A stretch of 64,000 nt of DNA from Alexandriicola marinus (GCF_004000435.1 NZ_RBVZ01000002.1:1190730-1254729), one strand, 5' to 3'; shown: positions 27,548 through 36,286, counted from the first letter of the stretch. Made by a program: numbers and translations. The notes: generated by a model not told the origin, from the letters alone.

Positions 27548-28602
27548 GCCCTCAGGGCGGCGTCGATTGCCGCCCGGTCAAGACCGGCCTGCCCGATCAC
27601 GACAAGGCGCGTTTCCCGCTGATCGCTGCCGAAGGGCCGGTCGTAATAGCTGTCGATCCGGGGCCCGACCGCCTGAAGCGTCAGTCGCATCGGCTTGCCC
27701 GCAACGGCGGCAAAGCCCTTCAGGCGCAGGATATCATGCCGGGCAATGATGTCCGACAGGCGCGCGGTAAAGGCCTTGGGGTCGTCGATTTCCGGTGCCG
27801 TCACGACAAAGCTTTCGAACTCGTCATGGCCGTGTTCATGTTCGTGATCGTGGTGGTCATCGTCGTCGTCATGGTGGTGATGATGATGCACCTCGTGACG
27901 TGCTTCCATATCGGCCTCGGCCCCGATCCCCTGACCCAGGAGAACATCCACCGGAAGCGCCCCCATAGAGGCCTGCAGGACCTGAACCCCGGTGCGCGCC
28001 TCGGCACGCAGCCGGCCGGCGAGGGCGTCGGCCTCCTGTTCGTCCAGAAGGTCGGCCTTGTTGACGACGATCATGTCGGCGCAGGCGATCTGATCCTCGA
28101 ACAATTCGGACAGCGGCGTTTCGTGATCCAGCCCGTCATCCGCCGCGCGCTGGGCGTCGATCGCCGCGACATCATGGGCAAAGCGGCCTTCCGAGACGGC
28201 CTTGCCATCGACGACGGTCACCACCCCGTCGACCGTGACCTTGGTCGAAATTCCGGGCCAGTTGAACGCCCGGACCAGAGGTTGCGGCAGGGCAAGGCCG
28301 GATGTTTCGATCACGATGTGATCGGGCTTCTCCTCGCGGCTGAGCAACGCCTCCATGGTCGGGATGAAATCATCGGCCACGGTGCAACAGATGCACCCGT
28401 TCGACAATTCCATGATGTCGTCTTCACTGCAGGATTCGATCCCGCAGCCGCGCAGGATTTCGCCGTCGACACCCAGATCGCCGAACTCGTTGATGATCAG
28501 CGCGATGCGCCGTCCATTCGCGTTCTCCAGCATGTGACGGATCAGCGTTGTCTTTCCCGCGCCAAGAAAGCCGGTGACAACGGTTGCGGGGATTTTCTGC
28601 AT
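27544..28602 (-). CDS. cobW: CobW family GTPase, metal-handling protein
   Basis: A 352-residue G3E GTPase. Walker A GFLGAGKTT (11-19), the CxCC metal site in GCICCTV (C70, C72, C73), the Walker B-like region, and NKAD for guanine binding. A His/Asp-rich segment (about 236-262) can hold several metal ions. The C-terminal CobW domain follows. CobW is linked to aerobic B12 synthesis and is thought to deliver cobalt to the CobN chelatase. The ATG at 28602 follows GAAGGAAA. It lies between the riboswitch-controlled permease and cobN, matching that role. Confidence 0.93.
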   Translation of the reverse strand: MQKIPATVVTGFLGAGKTTLIRHMLENANGRRIALIINEFGDLGVDGEILRGCGIESCSEDDIMELSNGCICCTVADDFIPTMEALLSREEKPDHIVIETSGLALPQPLVRAFNWPGISTKVTVDGVVTVVDGKAVSEGRFAHDVAAIDAQRAADDGLDHETPLSELFEDQIACADMIVVNKADLLDEQEADALAGRLRAEARTGVQVLQASMGALPVDVLLGQGIGAEADMEARHEVHHHHHHDDDDDHHDHEHEHGHDEFESFVVTAPEIDDPKAFTARLSDIIARHDILRLKGFAAVAGKPMRLTLQAVGPRIDSYYDRPFGSDQRETRLVVIGQAGLDRAAIDAALRA

Positions 28603-28757
28603 GGATGCGTTTCCTTCGGACGGGCCTGCGGCTCTATGGCTTTGCCGTGACAGGACGATTGACGATGTGTGGATCACTTGACGGACCGGAGGGGCGAGAT
28701 CGCGACGCAAGTCTCGGTTCCGGGCAGAGAGATGTGGCTGCACGATTGCTGGGCCGC

Positions 28758-28776
28758 CTGAGGTTCTGTCTCAGGG
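28758..28776. other. hairpin upstream of cobW
   Basis: CCTGAG, seven bases, CTCAGG: a perfect 6-bp stem in the 195-base gap between the His-rich membrane protein gene and cobW. No T-run on either strand. It may be an mRNA structure; the remaining bases of the gap show no gene. Confidence 0.3.
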
Positions 28777-28797
28777 GACGGGTGCCGCTGCGACAGA

Positions 28798-29271
28798 TCA
28801 TGGGGCGATTATCGTGGCGGCAAGCGGAACGCCGTCCACGGCCCATTCGGTGTGATCGTTGGCATTCAGCGTGACGCGAATTTCCGCGCCTTCCGGCAGG
28901 GCGGTCAGGTGCGCGTAGGGGCCATAAAGGCGCGCGATCTTTTCACCGTTCACATAGATATGGGCGTGGCCTGTGGCCGGCGTGACCGCGCCGTTCACCT
29001 CTTCCGGGGTGAAGGTGAACCCGGGCGCGTCGACGCGCAGGTTCATGTCCCGCCCCGCATCGGGCCAGAGCGTCAGGGCGATTTCGGGGCTGGGCATGTT
29101 TGCCGGCCATTCGCTCAGTTGGGAATGATCGTGGCTGGCATGGTCGTGGACGGCGGCCTCTGTGGTTGACCGATCATGGCCATCCATCGGCCCGTGGAGC
29201 CCGCCGGCGAGCAGGAAACCGCCCGCGGTTCCGAAGACGATTCCGATGAGGAAAAGGATCAGGGGTCTCAT
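28798..29271 (-). CDS. His-rich membrane-anchored protein next to a cobalt permease
   Basis: A 157-residue protein with one N-terminal membrane helix (about 3-24, LILFLIGIVFGTAGGFLLAGG), a short His/Asp stretch (HDRSTTEAAVHDHASHDHS, about 32-50) and a beta-rich C-terminal domain with GHAHIYVNGEKIARLYGPYAHL and NDHTEWAVDG. The conserved His in these blocks suggest metal binding, in a fold that could be cupredoxin-like. I do not recognise a named family. The domain faces the periplasm if the helix is an uncleaved anchor. It sits between hupE and cobW, downstream of the cobalamin riboswitch, which suggests a role in cobalt capture. Confidence 0.7.
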   Translation of the reverse strand: MRPLILFLIGIVFGTAGGFLLAGGLHGPMDGHDRSTTEAAVHDHASHDHSQLSEWPANMPSPEIALTLWPDAGRDMNLRVDAPGFTFTPEEVNGAVTPATGHAHIYVNGEKIARLYGPYAHLTALPEGAEIRVTLNANDHTEWAVDGVPLAATIIAP

Positions 29272-29375
29272 TTCGCGTCTCCGAAGGCACGGGTCCGGTT
29301 CCGGAAAAGGCTGCGGGCCGTCGCGTCACCCCGCACGTCTGTCCGGGACCGCCGGACCTCCCACCGGTCCGTACC

Positions 29376-29395
29376 GGGTGGCCCGCAGGCCACCC
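29376..29395. other. hairpin between hupE and the His-rich protein gene
   Basis: GGGTGGC, six bases, GCCACCC: a perfect 7-bp stem 22 bases after the hupE stop. It may slow 3'-to-5' decay of the hupE mRNA and so set unequal expression in the transcript. No T-run. Confidence 0.35.
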
Positions 29396-29416
29396 GCAGA
29401 GTGGCTCGCCTGCGGA

Positions 29417-30064
29417 TCAGGCTCCGCTGATCAGGGCCACGACCGGCCCTTCGACGATCTCGAGCGCCAGAAACACACCGACGCCGGCCACCATCGCTCC
29501 CACGAGACGGGCATTGACGGCATTGGCGGTCGTGACGCCAAGGCCCTTTTCGGCGATCCATCCTGCGGCGATCGCGATCGCATACTGGATCGCGGCGAGG
29601 CCAAGGAAGTAACCGAGAAGCACAGCGCCTCCGACGCCCCCTTCCTGCGCGGCGATCGACCCGCCGAAAGCAGAGCCGTGAAACAGGCCGAAGCCGGCGA
29701 AGACTGCCAATGCGGGGGGCAAGGTCAGTCCGCGGCCCGAAAGGACGATGCCGCCCAGCACGATCAGGGAGGCCACGATCACGCCTTCGACCAGAGGCAT
29801 GGAGATTCCGGCGTACATCAACGCGCAACCCGCGATCATCGCACCGATATAGGCGGCTGGTGCGAGCATCCGCTGGCCGGTGAACAAGGCGGCAACGCCG
29901 ACCAGCACAACGAAGAACAGATGGTCAAAACCCAGAACCGGGTGCCCGACGCCAGACAGGAGGCCGTGCGCGAACGTCTCCATCGGAAGGCCGCCCAGCG
30001 GGTGGTGGGCCAGGGCCGGGCTGGCAAACAGCGTCGCGCCTGCGGCGATAAGAAATCTTTTCAT
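29417..30064 (-). CDS. HupE/UreJ family permease, predicted cobalt transporter
   Basis: A 215-residue membrane protein with a cleavable signal (about 1-19, ending ALA), a mature N-terminus HHPLGGLPMETFAHGLLSGVGHPVLGFDHLFF that carries the conserved His/Asp metal site of HupE/UreJ proteins, and about six membrane helices. Members are linked to nickel in hydrogenase and urease clusters, but those behind B12 riboswitches were predicted to import cobalt. The cobalamin riboswitch directly upstream and cobW downstream support cobalt here. GAAGGGG precedes the ATG at 30064. Confidence 0.9.
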   Translation of the reverse strand: MKRFLIAAGATLFASPALAHHPLGGLPMETFAHGLLSGVGHPVLGFDHLFFVVLVGVAALFTGQRMLAPAAYIGAMIAGCALMYAGISMPLVEGVIVASLIVLGGIVLSGRGLTLPPALAVFAGFGLFHGSAFGGSIAAQEGGVGGAVLLGYFLGLAAIQYAIAIAAGWIAEKGLGVTTANAVNARLVGAMVAGVGVFLALEIVEGPVVALISGA

Positions 30065-30111
30065 GTTTTTCCCCTTCGGATCAATCATGTGAAGGGAGGT
30101 CGCGTCAGAGG

Positions 30112-30131
30112 AGCCGGCATCACTGCCGGCT
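30112..30131. other. hairpin in the hupE leader
   Basis: AGCCGGCA, TCAC, TGCCGGCT: a perfect 8-bp stem between the riboswitch aptamer and the hupE start. It is not followed by a T-run on the minus strand, so it is not a plain terminator. It could belong to the expression platform. Confidence 0.4.
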
Positions 30132-30191
30132 GACCCCCACGGAACACCCCGTCCGTAGTCAGCATATCCCGGCCACGCATCGCGAGGGTCC

Positions 30192-30388
30192 GGTGCATGG
30201 CAGGTCTCCTGGCTTGCGGGTGATCACGCTCTGCCGGCCTTCCCGGGCGAACCCAGTGGCGTATCGGCGGGCGCTCTCCGCATACAGTCGCGGGGGCGGC
30301 TGCGGCTCCGGGCCTCGCACTTGGATCGGCCCGCTCCGCATTCCCTTTTGATCCCAGGCGCTTTGCGCTCGATTGGGAACCATGCCCG
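30192..30388 (-). ncRNA. cobalamin riboswitch upstream of hupE
   Basis: Read on the minus strand, the conserved parts appear in order: a 5' GCATGG arm, AAAAGGGAATGCGG, GCCGCCCCCGCGACTGT, the B12 box GCCACTG (complement at 30254-30260) followed by CGGGAAGG, and GCCAGGAGACCTGCC (30199-30213), closed by CCATGC pairing with the 5' GCATGG. Cobalamin riboswitches bind adenosylcobalamin and then shut off the downstream gene. The next gene is hupE, starting 128 bases further. The remaining 223 bases up to smc on the other side hold no further gene. Confidence 0.93.
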
Positions 30389-30611
30389 TTGGTTGTGCGC
30401 CGTCGTGCACCGTCCGGTCAAGACCGATTCCGACATGGCGTGGCCGAATGCGCCCTTCTGACCTTTGGAATTGGGGGATAATACGGCGGATCGTCGCAAA
30501 ATCTTGTGGATAAGCGATGCATTGCTTCCAGATGCGGTGTGCCAAGGTTGACTCGTGCCGATCTGCTTGGCCACCATCGCGGGATAACAAGAATCGGGGC
30601 AGCGGTTTTCC

Positions 30612-33600
30612 ATGCGGTTCACACGGCTCAGGCTGAACGGGTTCAAAAGCTTCGTCGATCCGACCGATCTCGTGATCGCGGATGGTCTGACAGGTGTGGT
30701 CGGGCCCAATGGCTGCGGCAAGTCCAACCTGCTGGAGGCCCTGCGCTGGGTCATGGGGGAAAACCGTCCCACCGCGATGCGTGGCGGCGGCATGGAAGAC
30801 GTGATCTTCGCAGGTGCGGCGACCCGTCCCGCGCGCAATTATGCCGAAGTCGCCCTGTCGATCGACAATTCGGAACGGCTGGCGCCTGCGGCGTTCAACG
30901 ATGCCGACACGCTCGATATCATCCGGCGGATCACCCGCGATGCGGGCTCGGCCTATCGGATCGGCGCCAAGGATGTGCGCGCCCGCGATGTGCAGATGCT
31001 GTTTGCGGATGCCTCGACCGGCGCGCATTCGCCCGCGCTTGTGCGTCAGGGCCAGATCTCCGAACTGATCAACGCAAAGCCCACGTCGCGGCGCCGCATC
31101 CTCGAAGAGGCGGCCGGCATCTCGGGTCTGTATCAGCGCCGCCATGAGGCCGAGCTCAAGCTGCGGGGCGCAGAGTCGAACCTGACCCGCGTCGATGACG
31201 TGATCGAACAGCTGGCTCAGCAATTGGCGCAGTTGGCCCGGCAGGCCCGGCAGGCCGCCCGCTATCGCGAGATCGGCGATCGGCTGCGTCACGCGGAAGG
31301 TCTCCTGCTGTATCGCCGCTGGAAAGAGGCTGACGAGGCGCGTGCAACCGCCGAAGAGGCGCAGCGCGTCCGGACGGTCGAGGCCGCCTCGGCAGAAACT
31401 GCTGCGCGGCAGGCCACCAAATCCCGAAGCGACGCGGAAGAGGCGCTGCCCCCGCTGCGCGAGGAAGAGGCGATTGCCGCGGCGATCCTGCAACGGCTGG
31501 CGGTCAGCCGTGACAGTCTCAACGAAGAAGAGACGCGGGCCCGTGAAACCGTCGAGACGCTGACCTCGCGGATCGATCAGCTCGCCCGCGATATCGAGCG
31601 GGAAGAGGCGCTGAACCGCGATGCGGGCGAGACGATCGAACGGCTGGAATGGGAGGCGCGCGAACTGGTGAAGGCCGGGGAAGGCCACGAGGAAAAGCTG
31701 GCCGCCGCCGCCGAGGCCGCGCGCGAGGCTGCCTCTGTCCTGCAATCGCGCGAGGCGGATTTCAGCGAACAGACCGAAGATGTGGCCCGCCTCGCAGCGC
31801 GGCATCAGTCTGCCCAACGGCTGATCGAGGATCACCGCAAGACCCTGACCCGCACCGAGGCCGAGGCCGAAAAGGCGCGGGCGGCGCTTCTTGGCGCCGA
31901 GGCCGCGCTGGAAAAGGCCGAAGGCGATCTGGTCACCGCCCGCGCCGCCGAGGAAACCGCCGCTGCCACCGCCGTGCGTGCGGATGAAACCCTCGCCGAG
32001 ACGGAGGCCGCCCGGGCCGAGACGCAGACCCGCGAGGCCGATGCCCGGGCACAGCGATCCGAGGCCGAGGGCGAGGCAAGCGCCCTGCGGGCCGAGGTTT
32101 CGGCCCTTGCCCGGCTGGTCGAGCGCGATACAGCTGAGGGTGGTCAGGTTCTGGATCTGCTGACGGTGAAGTCCGGCTATGAAAAGGCGCTGGGTGCCGC
32201 GCTGTCGGATGATCTGCGCGCGCCTGCTGTCGCCGATGACGTGAAATCCGGCTGGGTGTCCCTGCCCGGATACAGCGATGCGCCCGTGCTTCCCGAGGGT
32301 GTTCTGGCGCTGACCAACTTTGTCAGCGTGCCAGATATGCTGGTTCGGCGGATGGGTCAGGTCGGCCTTGTCGACGCCGCGGACGGCCCGCGCCTGCAAC
32401 CGCTGCTGCGCCCCGGTCAAAGGCTGGTCAGCATCGAGGGCGATCTGTGGCGCTGGGACGGCTTCCGCGCCGGGGCTGAAGATGCGCCGTCGGCGGCGGC
32501 GCTCAGGCTGCAGCAGCTGAACCGTCTGGTCGAACTCAAGCGCAATCTCGAAGAGGTCTCGGCCCGGGCTGCTGGCGCGTCGCAGGCGCACGAGGCCCTG
32601 TCAAAACGGCTGGCCGATCTGACAGAGGCCGACAAGATGGCGCGCAACGCCCGGCGCGAGGCCGATCGCCTCATGTCCGAGGCGAACCGTGCCGTGTCGC
32701 GAGCCGAGGCGGATCGCGATCTGGCGCAGGGACGCCGCGAGGCCGCGACCATGGCGCTGAGCCGTTACGAGGACGAATCCCGTTCTGCCCGAAAGGCGCT
32801 GGCCGAGGCCGAGCGCGCGGCCCGCGATCTGGGCGATCTGGATGCAGCCCGCGCCTCGATCGAGGATATCCGGACGACCGTCGAAGCCGCCCGGATCACC
32901 ATGATGTCGCGCCGGTCGGCCCATGACGAGGTGCGCCGCGAGGGCGAGGCCCGGATCCGGCGCAGCCAGGAAGTGACAAAGGAAACAAGCGGTTGGCGTC
33001 ACAGGCTCGAGACCGCAACGACCCGTGCGACCGAGCTTGAAGAGCGCAAGGCCGCCAGTGAGGCTGAACTTGCCTCGGCGCAAGGCAAACCCGCCGAGAT
33101 CGCGGCCAAACGCGATGAACTGGCGGCCTCTATCGCCCAGGCCGAGGCGCGTAAGGCCGCTGCCACCGACGCGCTGAGCGTGGCCGAAGCCGCCCTGCGG
33201 GAGGCCGCCATCGCGGAACGCGAGGCCGAGCGCGCAGCCTCCGAAGCCCGCGAGGCCCGCGCCCGCGCCGAGGCCCGGACCGAGGCCGCCCGCGAGGCCG
33301 TCACGACCGCGGCCGAGCGGATCATGGAGGCGATGGAGATCAGTCCGGAGACGCTCCTCGAGCGTCTGGGGGCCGATCCCGACGACACCGGCGATGCCGC
33401 AAAGCTCGAGAACGAGGTTACGATGCTGCGCCGGCAACGGGATGCGCTCGGCGCCGTGAACCTGCGCGCTGAAGAGGATGCGCGGGAAGTTCAGGAAGAG
33501 CATGATACCCTGCTCAAGGAAAAGACCGATCTCGAAGAGGCGATCCGGACCCTGCGCAACGGGATCGCCAGCCTCAACAAGGAAGGCCGTGAACGGCTTC

Positions 33601-34067
33601 TGACGGCGTTCGAACAGGTCAATGAGAACTTCGGCACGCTGTTCACGCATCTGTTCGGTGGCGGCGAGGCCAAGCTGGTTCTGGTCGAAAGCGACGATCC
33701 GCTTGAAGCGGGGCTAGAGATCATGTGCCAGCCGCCGGGCAAGAAGCTGAGCGTGCTGAGCCTTTTGTCGGGCGGGGAACAGACGCTGACGGCGCTTGCC
33801 CTGATCTTTGCCGTCTTCCTCGCCAACCCGGCGCCGATCTGCGTTCTCGACGAGGTCGACGCGCCGCTGGACGACGCCAACGTGACACGGTTCTGTGACC
33901 TGCTGGACGAGATGACCCGCCGGACGGAAACCCGCTTCCTGATCATTACGCACCATGCCGTCACCATGAGCCGGATGGATCGGCTGTTTGGTGTCACGAT
34001 GGGGGAACAGGGCGTGAGCCAGCTCGTGTCGGTTGATCTGAAGGCGGCCGAACGTCTGGTGGCCTGA
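30612..34067 (+). CDS. smc: chromosome segregation protein SMC
   Basis: A 1151-residue SMC ATPase that, with ScpA and ScpB, loops and separates chromosomes. Walker A GPNGCGKSN (31-39), two long coiled coils rich in Ala, Glu and Arg, a hinge at about 510-570 (VLDLLTVKSGYEKALGAAL), and the C-terminal head with LSLLSGGEQTLTALALIFA (about 1050) and Walker B ICVLDEVDAPLDD (about 1077). The high Ala/Arg/Glu content produces a long open frame on the opposite strand that is not a gene. ATG at 30612. It is unrelated to the flanking B12 genes. Confidence 0.97.
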   Translation: MRFTRLRLNGFKSFVDPTDLVIADGLTGVVGPNGCGKSNLLEALRWVMGENRPTAMRGGGMEDVIFAGAATRPARNYAEVALSIDNSERLAPAAFNDADTLDIIRRITRDAGSAYRIGAKDVRARDVQMLFADASTGAHSPALVRQGQISELINAKPTSRRRILEEAAGISGLYQRRHEAELKLRGAESNLTRVDDVIEQLAQQLAQLARQARQAARYREIGDRLRHAEGLLLYRRWKEADEARATAEEAQRVRTVEAASAETAARQATKSRSDAEEALPPLREEEAIAAAILQRLAVSRDSLNEEETRARETVETLTSRIDQLARDIEREEALNRDAGETIERLEWEARELVKAGEGHEEKLAAAAEAAREAASVLQSREADFSEQTEDVARLAARHQSAQRLIEDHRKTLTRTEAEAEKARAALLGAEAALEKAEGDLVTARAAEETAAATAVRADETLAETEAARAETQTREADARAQRSEAEGEASALRAEVSALARLVERDTAEGGQVLDLLTVKSGYEKALGAALSDDLRAPAVADDVKSGWVSLPGYSDAPVLPEGVLALTNFVSVPDMLVRRMGQVGLVDAADGPRLQPLLRPGQRLVSIEGDLWRWDGFRAGAEDAPSAAALRLQQLNRLVELKRNLEEVSARAAGASQAHEALSKRLADLTEADKMARNARREADRLMSEANRAVSRAEADRDLAQGRREAATMALSRYEDESRSARKALAEAERAARDLGDLDAARASIEDIRTTVEAARITMMSRRSAHDEVRREGEARIRRSQEVTKETSGWRHRLETATTRATELEERKAASEAELASAQGKPAEIAAKRDELAASIAQAEARKAAATDALSVAEAALREAAIAEREAERAASEAREARARAEARTEAAREAVTTAAERIMEAMEISPETLLERLGADPDDTGDAAKLENEVTMLRRQRDALGAVNLRAEEDAREVQEEHDTLLKEKTDLEEAIRTLRNGIASLNKEGRERLLTAFEQVNENFGTLFTHLFGGGEAKLVLVESDDPLEAGLEIMCQPPGKKLSVLSLLSGGEQTLTALALIFAVFLANPAPICVLDEVDAPLDDANVTRFCDLLDEMTRRTETRFLIITHHAVTMSRMDRLFGVTMGEQGVSQLVSVDLKAAERLVA

Positions 34068-34111
34068 GGATCCGGCCCCACGACATGGTGATGAGGTCGT
34101 GGGGCGGATCC
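34068..34111. other. long near-perfect hairpin right after smc
   Basis: GGATCCGGCCCCACGAC, eleven bases, GTCGTGGGGCGGATCC: 16 paired bases with a single bulged G. It begins with the first base after the smc stop. No T-run follows, so it may act as a mRNA 3'-end stabiliser or a Rho-assisted stop before the small secreted protein gene at 34128. Confidence 0.55.
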
Positions 34112-34127
34112 GGTGCAGGATGACCGC

Positions 34128-34502
34128 ATGAGACGATTGTTCCTGATTCTGGGGCTTGTTGGCCTGACGACTCCGGCAGCAGGGCAGGACTGGGCCCTGC
34201 GCGCGACGGATGAACGCTTCGCCGATGCAGAGGGGCTCGTGGACGCGATGACGGGCCGGACGCTTACCTTCTATGATGACGGTCAGTCGAAGTTTTCTGC
34301 AGGCGGGGCCTATTCCTATACCTATTCCTCCGCCAATGGCGGCGGCAGCCAGTTCGGAACGTGGTCGGCAGGCGCCGAGGGGATCATCTGCATCGCCTAT
34401 CGCAACGGGTTATCGCGCTGCGACATGTATGTTCGCGCAGACGGGCGGTTCGTCGTGCTGACCGAAGACGGCGGCCGGTATCCCGTGCGACCGGAGGAGT
34501 GA
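34128..34502 (+). CDS. small exported protein of unknown function
   Basis: A 124-residue protein with a signal peptide (about 1-19, MRRLFLILGLVGLTTPAAG). The mature part contains TLTFYDDGQSKFSAGGAYSYTYSS and GTWSAGAEGIICIAYRNGLSRCDMYV with two Cys that may form a disulfide. The pattern of a short lipocalin-like or beta-barrel envelope protein is possible, but I recognise no family. The ATG at 34128 is chosen because it starts the signal peptide directly. It ends at the repeat copy at 34514. Confidence 0.7.
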   Translation: MRRLFLILGLVGLTTPAAGQDWALRATDERFADAEGLVDAMTGRTLTFYDDGQSKFSAGGAYSYTYSSANGGGSQFGTWSAGAEGIICIAYRNGLSRCDMYVRADGRFVVLTEDGGRYPVRPEE

Positions 34503-34513
34503 GGGCCGGCAGG

Positions 34514-34559
34514 GCGACGCTCGGGGCCGTTGGCCCCATCGCCCCGCCCGCTATCCCGC
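34514..34559. repeat. dispersed GC-rich repeat, copy 2
   Basis: GCGACGCTCGGGGCC, GTT, GGCCCCATCGCCCCGCCCGC, then TATCCCGC. The centre GGGGCC/GGCCCC forms a hairpin. It lies between the convergent ends of the small exported protein gene and the YdcZ-like gene. Confidence 0.65.
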
Positions 34560-34573
34560 AGTTGCGCAGCTAA

Positions 34574-35017
34574 TCAGTGACTGGTGACCAGCCAGGCGCC
34601 GAGGATGACACAGCCGATGCCAGCCATCGTGCGGATCGATGCGGGATCGATCGTAAGGCCGAACCAGCCCAAATGTCCGATCACGGCACCGGTCATGACC
34701 TGACCCGCGATGAACAGCACGAAGAACGGCCCCGGCCCGATCTGCGGGATCAGGAAGGCAGAGCCCAGGATCATCAGCCCACTCAATACGCCCGAGAGAT
34801 ACATCCACCACGGCAGCCCGCTGAAACGCGCCAGATCGCCCGGCTTGTGCCCGGCGATCCATGCGACGGCGATCGCGGTGATCAGGCCGAAGCCGAAGAA
34901 GGTGATATTGGCCAGAAAGGGCGATCCGACGAGCCGGGCCGTCAGGCTGTTGAGAGGCAGGTAAAGGCCGAAGGTCACGCCCAGACCAAGGGCGGCAAGA
35001 TAGGCTGCGGTCTGCAT
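34574..35017 (-). CDS. YdcZ-like (DUF606) DMT superfamily membrane protein
   Basis: A 147-residue integral membrane protein with about five helices and the DUF606 pattern (GLGVTFGLYLPLNSLTARLVGSP at the start, VLSGLMILGSAFLIPQIGPGPFFVLFIAGQVMTGAVIGHLGWFG in the middle). Such half-size DMT proteins probably dimerise and may export small metabolites. The ATG at 35017 is used; a TTG just before it is less likely. Between smc-side genes and the transglycosylase, with no clear functional tie to either. Confidence 0.85.
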   Translation of the reverse strand: MQTAAYLAALGLGVTFGLYLPLNSLTARLVGSPFLANITFFGFGLITAIAVAWIAGHKPGDLARFSGLPWWMYLSGVLSGLMILGSAFLIPQIGPGPFFVLFIAGQVMTGAVIGHLGWFGLTIDPASIRTMAGIGCVILGAWLVTSH

Positions 35018-35104
35018 CAACGGCCCGGCCTCCTGACTTGTCCGACGCCGTCACCTTATGGCAGGATCCCGATCCTCCAAAGACTTTCGGTGCGCGCCTC
35101 CGTC

Positions 35105-36286
35105 TTAGAGAAGATCGAGCAATTGCCGGGTCGGCCATGCATCGGCGGGCAGGCCAAGCCGTTCCTGCTCCACCCGGATCGCGGCCCGGGTCATCGCGCC
35201 GAGGATGCCGTCGATCCCGCCCACATCGTGGCCACGCGCGGCCAGCTTGAGTTGCAAGGCCTCCACCTCCTCGCCCGACAGGCCGGGATCGGGATTGCCG
35301 GCGTCATATACGGGCGCGCCCATGATGCGGGTCGCGAAATAGGCGGCGGTCGTGACATAGACGAGGCTCTGGTTCCATTCGAAATAGACCTCGAAATTCG
35401 GATAGGCGAGGAAGGCGGGGCCATTGCGCCCCATCGGCAGAAGAATTGATGCCTCCAGGTCTGTGGGCCCCAGCGGCTCGGACCGTCCCGCGATACCGAG
35501 GGCGGCCCAGTCGCCGACGCTGCGCTTTTCGTGCAGGCCTGTGAGCCGCCAGTCGAGGTTCTCGGGAACCGTCACCTCCTGAAGCCATGGCTCGCCCGCG
35601 CGCCAGCCCAGTGATTGCAGCATCTTGCCGCCCGACATCAGCGCGTCGATCGCCGAGGTCTTGAGCGTGACATGCCCATCGCCGTCGCCGTCGACACCGT
35701 TCTCGATGATGTCGGCGGGCAGCATCTGAACCTGACCAATTTCGCCGGCCCAAGCCCCGGTCGTCGTGGCCGGATCGAAATCGCCCCGCGCATAAAGCTC
35801 CATCGCGGCGAAGATCTGGGGCCGGAACAGCTCCGGCCTGCGGCAATCATGGGCCAGAGTGAACAACGCGTTGGCGGTGTTGAAGTCGCCCTGAACCTGC
35901 CCGAAATCCGTCTCGAAGGCCCAGAAAGCCAGAAGAACGCCACGCGGCACGCCATAATCGGCCTCGATCCGGTCGAAGGTCGCGGCATAACGCTCTGCGT
36001 TGCGGCGGGCGTTGTCGATCCGGTTCTGCGAGATCAGCCGACGGGAAAAGTCGATGAAATCGCGCTGAAAGACGCCTTGCCTGCGGTCGGCGGCGATCAC
36101 GCTGTCATCGATCCGCAGGACCGACACGAAGTCGCGCGCGGTGCCGGCATCGAAGCCGCGTTCCGTGGCTTCGGCAACGAGGCCGTCGCGGAATTGGGCA
36201 AGGGGCGTGCCGCATTGCGATTGTGCGAAACCGGCGAGGGGCAATGCCGAAAGTGCAAGGGCGAAGGGCAGGGCGCGATTGAACAT
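35105..36286 (-). CDS. lytic murein transglycosylase, MltB type
   Basis: Cuts peptidoglycan glycan strands, leaving anhydromuramic ends, in the periplasm. 393 residues: signal peptide about 1-22 (ending GFAQ), the MltB/GH103-like catalytic domain with acid E125 in FWAFETDFGQ, the VQMLPADIIENG and DGDGHVTLKTSAIDALMSGGKMLQSLGW blocks, and a C-terminal peptidoglycan-binding domain from about 330 (LSGEEVEALQLKLAARGHDVGGIDGILGAMTRAAIR). The ATG at 36286 starts the signal peptide; the frame continues upstream to 36418 without support. 65 bases lie between it and the end of the CobD/CbiB gene. Confidence 0.93.
   Translation of the reverse strand: MFNRALPFALALSALPLAGFAQSQCGTPLAQFRDGLVAEATERGFDAGTARDFVSVLRIDDSVIAADRRQGVFQRDFIDFSRRLISQNRIDNARRNAERYAATFDRIEADYGVPRGVLLAFWAFETDFGQVQGDFNTANALFTLAHDCRRPELFRPQIFAAMELYARGDFDPATTTGAWAGEIGQVQMLPADIIENGVDGDGDGHVTLKTSAIDALMSGGKMLQSLGWRAGEPWLQEVTVPENLDWRLTGLHEKRSVGDWAALGIAGRSEPLGPTDLEASILLPMGRNGPAFLAYPNFEVYFEWNQSLVYVTTAAYFATRIMGAPVYDAGNPDPGLSGEEVEALQLKLAARGHDVGGIDGILGAMTRAAIRVEQERLGLPADAWPTRQLLDLL

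Noticed and set aside
27840-27900. CAT/GTG repeats that look like a microsatellite
   Set aside because: They encode the His/Asp-rich segment of CobW and are explained by coding; the same holds for the His tail of CbiX at 41850-41930.
28603-28797. Possible second cobalamin riboswitch in front of cobW
   Set aside because: The minus strand has AGCCACAT and some GC-rich pairs, but not the B12 box with GGGAAGG nor the AGGAGACC 3' part; similarity is too weak.
30159-32591. Long open frame of 810 codons on the minus strand opposite smc
   Set aside because: It is the complement of smc and of the riboswitch region; the composition is Arg/Gly/Leu-rich as expected for a shadow, and the smc frame shows all SMC motifs.
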